A stretch of 64,000 bases of DNA, taken from Aphrocallistes beatrix (Eukaryota; Porifera; Hexactinellida; Sceptrulophora; Aphrocallistidae). The notes under the pieces were generated by a model. The model was not told the origin of the DNA, did not search any database, and saw only the letters and a program-made list of their open reading frames with translations. The position numbers and the translations under genes are program-made. The DNA lies in NCBI GenBank assembly GCA_963281255.1, contig OY725495.1, positions 1,674,001 through 1,738,000 of the forward strand, read 5' to 3'. Shown one piece after another: positions 59,358 through 64,000 of this stretch. Every line of letters starts with the position of its first letter. Position 1 is the stretch's first letter.

Positions 59358-59594
59358 AAATATGACTCAACATTCACTACGAGATTCTTGTCATTTTGTT
59401 CTGCCCACAAATGCAAAATAGGAGAAGGGCATGAAGATGTTGTCATTTCGATGCTTATTAGACTGATCGAATTTCCTTATATTGCTGTTCTATTGGCTCT
59501 TCTATTAAATTCTCGGAAAACAGTTGAGAGTAAATATTTTGAACTATCATCTATGATTATTGGTCCTTTATTGCAGAAAATGAAGAGAATGCAG
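59358..59594 (+). CDS. HTT: Huntingtin exon
   Basis: Acceptor CCTTTTTCCGTTAG at 59357; phase-0 entry fits the phase-0 exit at 56008. After a variable stretch (KYDSTFTTRFLSFCSAHKC) it reads EDVVISMLIRLIEF, matching human EVVVSMLLRLIQY, then VLLALLLNSRKTVESKYFE and IGPLLQKMKRMQ (human IILPMLAKQQM). The donor chosen is CAG before GTTGAT at 59595. The frame stays open to 59633, so a later donor (for example at 59625) is possible. The next exon must lie beyond the window or was not recognised. Confidence 0.9.
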
Positions 59595-59925
59595 GTTGAT
59601 TATTTAGATTTAGATTTCATTGTGTATTATTGATATTCCGTAATCTACTGATGTTAGATTAGACATGAGAAATGTATTGTTAAATTGGGATTTTATTTTT
59701 ATATTGAAAACTGTTGTTTAGACATTCAAATTTTAATATTTTGATGAGCCATAAGCTAGTCTGTTTCAATAGTAATAGCACTAAATTAAAATTTAGGATT
59801 TTGAAAGAGATTCTTTAATCCACCATTTTTGATTCTATTATTATAACGTAAATGATAAATCCAGAATTATAGTAATTATTTTCTCCCCTTTCGATTTTAT
59901 GCACATTTTGATGCTACAAATATAC

Positions 59926-60139
59926 CTTATTCCGCAACCATATGGTGACTAATCTAAATTTTAACAACGGATATGGGTACTTTGACACCATATTTATACA
60001 TGCTGGTAACACATTTCTAAGCTCTATTGTGCTTTGTTAATGAGTTAAGGCAGCTCATGTATTAGTTCAACAATCTTCTACCGCATCCCTAGTCCCAAAT
60101 CCGCAAGTTACTGTGAGGCCTTATATGCAGTAAGCTATG
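59926..60139. mobile_element. Solo arm of a giant hairpin element (C4)
   Basis: Right-arm sequence only, from CGCAACCATATGGTGAC to GCAGTAAGCTATG, with the same landmarks as C1 and C3. The left arm and centre are absent. Confidence 0.8.
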
Positions 60140-60379
60140 ATTTATCTTATCAAATATCGATTATTTTACTTCGTTTTCTTATATTTATTTTCATCAGTTT
60201 TTTTAATGAATTTGAGATTAAATAGAATAATATCTGCTAGATATCTAATATGAATAATTGTTGGATATGTACTAGCAAAGTTTTTGGAGATAAATCTTCA
60301 AATTCTTCTAAGTTCCTAAACTCTATTTAATATATTTATATCCTAACTATTACAACTCGAATAATGTTTACATATATAT

Positions 60380-60440
60380 ACACTACCTGGTCAAAAGTAT
60401 TGGAGCACCATATAATAATAATAATAATAATAATATACAT
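60380..60440. repeat. Tc1-type end fragment next to an AAT microsatellite
   Basis: CACTACCTGGTCAAAAGTAT is a typical Tc1 terminal sequence; (AAT)n follows at 60411-60435. A partial family A end motif (ACAACTCGAATAATGTTT) precedes it. The region 60140-60379 holds nothing else. Confidence 0.55.
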
Positions 60441-60508
60441 TTATATAGTGCAGATTCCATATTAATATGTTCAAGTGCGCTGTACGATTCAATAAAAGTA
60501 GGTGTGTG

Positions 60509-61778
60509 CATAGCCTACTGTATATAAGGCCTCACAGTAACTAAGGATTTGGGACTAGGGATGCGGAGGAAGACCGTTGAACTAATACATGAGCTGCCTT
60601 AAATCATTTACGAAGCACAATAAAGCTTAGGAATGTATTATCAGTACAGTCGACTCCGCTTAATAGGGCCACATCGGTCAGGGGACATTTTGGCCCGATT
60701 AAGCGGAGAACCCTATTAACCGAAAATATTTTGTATTAGCTTCTATGTGTGAGAGCTATTCTGGTCCAGCCAAAAGTGACCCGATTAAGCGGCTGACCCA
60801 ATTAACCAGTGGCCCTCTATTAAGCGGAGTCAACTGTTTATATAAATATAGTGTCAAAGTACTCATATCCGTTGTTAAAAATTTGATTAGTCACCATATG
60901 GTTGCGCAATAGGTTATATTTGTGACAAATTTGGTGATTTTCAGAGGCCGTTTAGGGGCACTTCTAAGTGTTTTTATTGTAAAATTTTTCACATAGAACT
61001 GAGATGTGAATGGGTTAATACTAAAAATTTGGAATTTTCATGGAATGTTGGTACATTCCAGTGTTGCTATGGAAACGTGTTTTGGTCAGTTGGCGTTATA
61101 TCTTGAAAACTACAATGGTTACACACTCAAATGTAATTCAATTTGATAGCGAATATACTACTTCCTATTAAGTGATAATATAATTTCGACCTCTAAATTC
61201 AATAGTTTATGAGATATTCGACAATGTACCATATTGGTCACATTTGATAATTTGTCGAATATCTCATAAACTATTGAATTTTGAGGTCGAAATTATATTA
61301 TCACTTAATAGGAAGTAGTATAATCGCTATCAAATGGAATTACATTTGAATGTGTAGCCATTGTTGTTTTCAAGATATAACGCCAACTTACCAAAACACG
61401 TTTCCATAGCAACACTGGAATGTACCAACGTTCCATGGAAAAGTTCCAAATTTTTCGTATTAACCCATTCGCATCTCAGTTCTAAGCGAATAATTTTACA
61501 ATAAAAACAGTTAGAAATGCCCCTAAACGGCCTCTGAAAATCACCAAATTTGTCACAAATATAACCTATTGCGCAACCATATGGTGACTAATCAAATTTT
61601 TAACAACGGATATGGGTACTTTGACACCATATTTATATAGGCTGATAATACATTCCTATGCTCTATTGTGCTTTGTAAATGATTTAAGGTAGCTCATGTA
61701 TTCGTTCAACGGTCTTCCTCCGCATTCCTAGTCCCAAATCCGCAAGTTACTGTGAGGCCTTATATACAGTAGGCTATA
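60509..61778. mobile_element. Giant hairpin element, copy C3 (best preserved)
   Basis: CATAGCCTAC to GTAGGCTATA, 1270 bp. Arms are about 520-600 bp around a centre near 61240 where TTCGACAATGTACC meets its inverse. The left arm carries the 190-bp MITE at 60647-60836. Outer flanks GTGTGTG and GCGTGTG might be a decayed duplication. Confidence 0.85.
60647..60836. mobile_element. Short MITE, pogo/Tigger-like ends, younger copy (family D)
   Basis: CAGTCGACTCCGCTTAATAG on the left and CTATTAAGCGGAGTCAACTG on the right, preceded by TA. The interior repeats the GATTAAGCGG theme three times. Same family as 1616-1789. Inserted in hairpin C3. Confidence 0.8.
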
Positions 61779-61872
61779 GCGTGTGTTATGCATGTACGTA
61801 TGTATGTGTATGTATGCGTATGTATGTGTATGTATGCTTGTAAGGTAGGTACATATATGCATTGAAATTAAT

Positions 61873-63017
61873 TTAAGTGGATGTGTCGTGCGCGATACGA
61901 AAAATATGAGTTTTCAAGAGTTTTTTGAAGAGAAGAAGTGAGGGGGCATTCCGAATGCTCGGAGGCAGAAGATTCCACTCAACAGGCGCAGCTAAAGTGA
62001 ATGCACGATCGATCACCCAGAGTTTTGGAAGATTTGATAGTAGGATGCTCAAGGAGGATGGCGTTGGATGATCGTAGAGTACGATTGGATGACTTAACCT
62101 GTATGAGCTGGATGATATAGTCTGGAGCAAGAGAATGGATGGCTTTGTAAGTTATGAGGAGGATTTTGAAGAGGATACGATGTTCAACAGGCAGCCAGTG
62201 GAGGTTAATAAGAAGAGGAGATGACGAAAAGGTACGAGAGACATTGTAGATAAGCCTGGCTGCACTGTTCTGGACTCGCTGGAGTCGAGCTAAGAGGGAT
62301 GAGGGGCAACCATACAAGAGACTGTTACAATAATCAAGACGAGATGTGATAAGAGAATTAACAAGAGTTTCACAGACTTCCCTAGAGAGATACTTTCTAA
62401 TACGCGGGATGTTATAGATGTAATAGAAGCAGGAGGATGCAACTTTGCTGACCAGAGTAGACATTGAGAGGGTATTGTCGAGCTAAGTTCCAAGATTCCG
62501 TACTTCTTTGGAAGAAGAGATTCTCGACTCACCAACAGAGATGCTATCAGTCTGAACCTTAGATAGTTGTAGACGAGCCCCTATTATAAGGAACTCAGTC
62601 TTGGTGTCATTGATAAGCAATTTGTTGGTGAGGAGCCAGGAACGGATCGCGGAGATGCAAGATTGGATGGCGGAGAAAGCAGATTCTTCAGAAGAGATGG
62701 AACCGGGTTTAAAAGAAAGATAGACCTGAGTATCGTCGGCATAGCAGTGCATGTCGGGGAGGTGGGACCTAATGAGGTCGAATAGAGGACTAGTATAGAG
62801 GCTAAAGAGAAGCGGACCAAGACAAGAACCCTGAGGAACTCCGTGTTGGACCGGGATATTGGAGGAATTAGAACCCTTAATCGAGACGAATTGAGTCCTA
62901 CCAGAGAGGTAAGATTCAAACCAAGACAGAGAAGAGCCGCAAATGCCGAAATGAGACTGGAGACGGTTGAGTAAGATGGTATGGTCGACGGTGTCGAAGG
63001 CTGAGCTAAGATCAAGA
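61873..63017 (-). pseudogene. LINE reverse transcriptase, palm to C-terminus
   Basis: Copies LINE RNA into DNA at a nicked target. Blocks: [16 protein letters not shown] (RT motif with first Asp), [51 protein letters not shown] (catalytic YADD), [15 protein letters not shown], one TAG in place of the expected Trp (about 62483), LDNTLSMSTLVSKVASS, LITSRLDYCNSLLYGCPSSL, RLQRVQNSAARLIYNVSRT, LHWLPVEHRILFKILLITYK. A frame change near 61980-62050 precedes VEWNLLPPSIRNAPSLLLF and the stop at 61873. Only one stop and one frame change: a fairly recent copy. Upstream residues (TNDILLSMNRQHVSLLVLLD) resume beyond the foldback at 63946-64000. Confidence 0.9.
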
Positions 63018-63937
63018 GAATACAAGTCATTTCGCACCTAAACCATTTCGTACTCTTTCCATTTCGTACTTAATTTCAATTTCGTACCTAACACAATTTC
63101 GTACCTAATACAATTTCGTACCCAATCACTTTCGTACTCAATACACTTTCGTACCCAATACACTTTCGTACTCAATACACTTTCGTACTCAATACACTTT
63201 CGTACTCTTTCAGATTAAGGACTTACAAATCCACTGATATTCAACCTCCCCTTTTACCAGCTTTCTATAGAATTTGCGGTCGATAGGAACACCGCACACT
63301 CTATGCTGCCAACTTTCACATCCTCCTTCACACATCAGTGCTTCCTGCCTTTCTCTGATAAATTTCTTACAGACGATTCATAGGTCGTTCATTGTTGATA
63401 AAGAAACAATTATTGATTGATATGGTTAAAAACCGTATTTATACTCAAACAATGGTTTCATAAACAAACATAAGAAGGACACTTTTTTGTGATTAAATAA
63501 ACAAATAACTACTGCAATATTAACACCTGTGATTATGGAATTAAAACAACTGACCACTGCATTATTAACACTTATTATTATATAAAAACAACAACTCACC
63601 ACTAGACGAAACAAATATCCATCACAAAGCTACCTTGGCGAAATTTAGAACTACAGTAGGACTTCGTTAAGACAAACACCACAGTGTGCAATAACACGAG
63701 ATTCCACTGTATATGTTAACTTTCACTACTAAATTGTTATGAGTACGAAAGTGTATTGGGTACGAAAGTGTATTGGGTACGAAAGTGTATTGAGTACGAA
63801 AGTGTATTGGGTACGAAAGTGTATTGAGTACGAAAGTGTATTGAGTACGAAAGTGTATTGAGTACGAAAGTGTATTGGGTACGAAGTTGTCATAATTAAG
63901 GTACGAAAGAGTGTTGGGTACGAAGTGACCGATACCC
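63018..63937. mobile_element. Foldback element with 17-bp tandem-repeat arms (G2)
   Basis: 920 bp flanked by exact 8-bp duplications GATCAAGA (63010-63017; 63938-63945). Outer ends GAATACAAGTCAT and GGGTATCGGTCAC (inverse of the right end) agree at most positions. Inside each end is an array of a 17-bp unit, CAATACACTTTCGTACT on the left and the complement AGTACGAAAGTGTATTG on the right, about 8-9 units each, more degenerate toward the outside. The 525-bp centre is non-coding, AT-rich, with a short internal duplication (ACCACTGCATTATTAACACT) and a pogo-like piece near 63652-63715. Removing the element plus one duplication restores the LINE frame exactly. Confidence 0.92.
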
Positions 63938-64000
63938 GATCAAGAAGAACCAGAAGGGATACGTGTTGGCGATTCATGCTGAGGAGGATGTCGTTTGTGA

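Larger units (their letters stand above)
61797..64000 (-). mobile_element. L2/CR1-type LINE, split by a foldback, running off the window
   Basis: Non-LTR retrotransposon on the minus strand. Its 3-prime end has a CATACATAC-type microsatellite tail (61797-61840), then the reverse transcriptase C-terminal region and fingers/palm. The copy is divided at 63010/63946 by the 920-bp foldback and continues to the window edge at 64000, so its 5-prime part is not seen. Confidence 0.9.

Noticed and set aside
61873-63017. Host reverse-transcriptase-like gene
   Set aside because: A second truncated copy at 58855-59260, the microsatellite tail and family motifs identify a LINE.
63041-63210. Possible CRISPR-like array
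   Set aside because: Units are contiguous 17-mers without spacers and have a mirror-image partner at 63737-63930; the genome is eukaryotic.
63729-63977. Open frame with repeated TLSYSIHFRTQYTFVLN-like peptide
   Set aside because: It is a 17-bp tandem array read through three frames (17-residue period). It belongs to a foldback arm, not a gene.

Overview
This window is nuclear DNA from an animal, almost certainly an invertebrate. It is AT-rich, with spliced coding exons scattered through introns packed with nested transposons. The species cannot be named from the sequence alone.

The one host gene I recognise runs the length of the window on the + strand: huntingtin (HTT). Six consecutive exons (7167-7352, 8845-9118, 16937-17052, 36521-36735, 55810-56008, 59358-about 59594) match, in order and with compatible splice phases, one continuous stretch of the late N-terminal HEAT region of human huntingtin. 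A likely seventh, upstream exon ends at 2159. About 1 kb of coding sequence is spread over 52 kb; two introns are about 19 kb each.

The introns form a transposon museum. 2.3-7.1 kb: a P-element-like transposon with a THAP finger, a mariner-type MITE and copies of a dispersed repeat (family A) that shares the P element's ends. 9.4-13.2 kb: a THAP fragment, Harbinger-like termini with a mariner nested between them, and an integrase-like fossil. 17-36 kb: palindromic Tc1 MITEs, two near-twin TTAA-flanked 1.9-kb non-coding elements, a mariner inside family A, a DD41D mariner with both ends, a decayed RAG1/Transib-type transposase and a hAT transposase. 37-49 kb: mariner, Tc1, piggyBac, pogo and hAT remnants, an old third copy of the TTAA element and a foldback with tandem-repeat arms. 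50-61 kb: three giant hairpin elements plus a solo arm, one carrying a two-level nest of MITEs. 61.8-64 kb: an L2/CR1-type LINE split by a 920-bp foldback with 17-bp tandem-repeat arms and an exact 8-bp target duplication.

The items most worth following up are the RAG1-like fossil, the foldback inside the LINE, the giant hairpins, and the apparent descent of family A (which carries paired TGACGTCA sites) from the P-like element. No tRNA, rRNA or CRISPR array was seen, and no host gene other than HTT was recognised.
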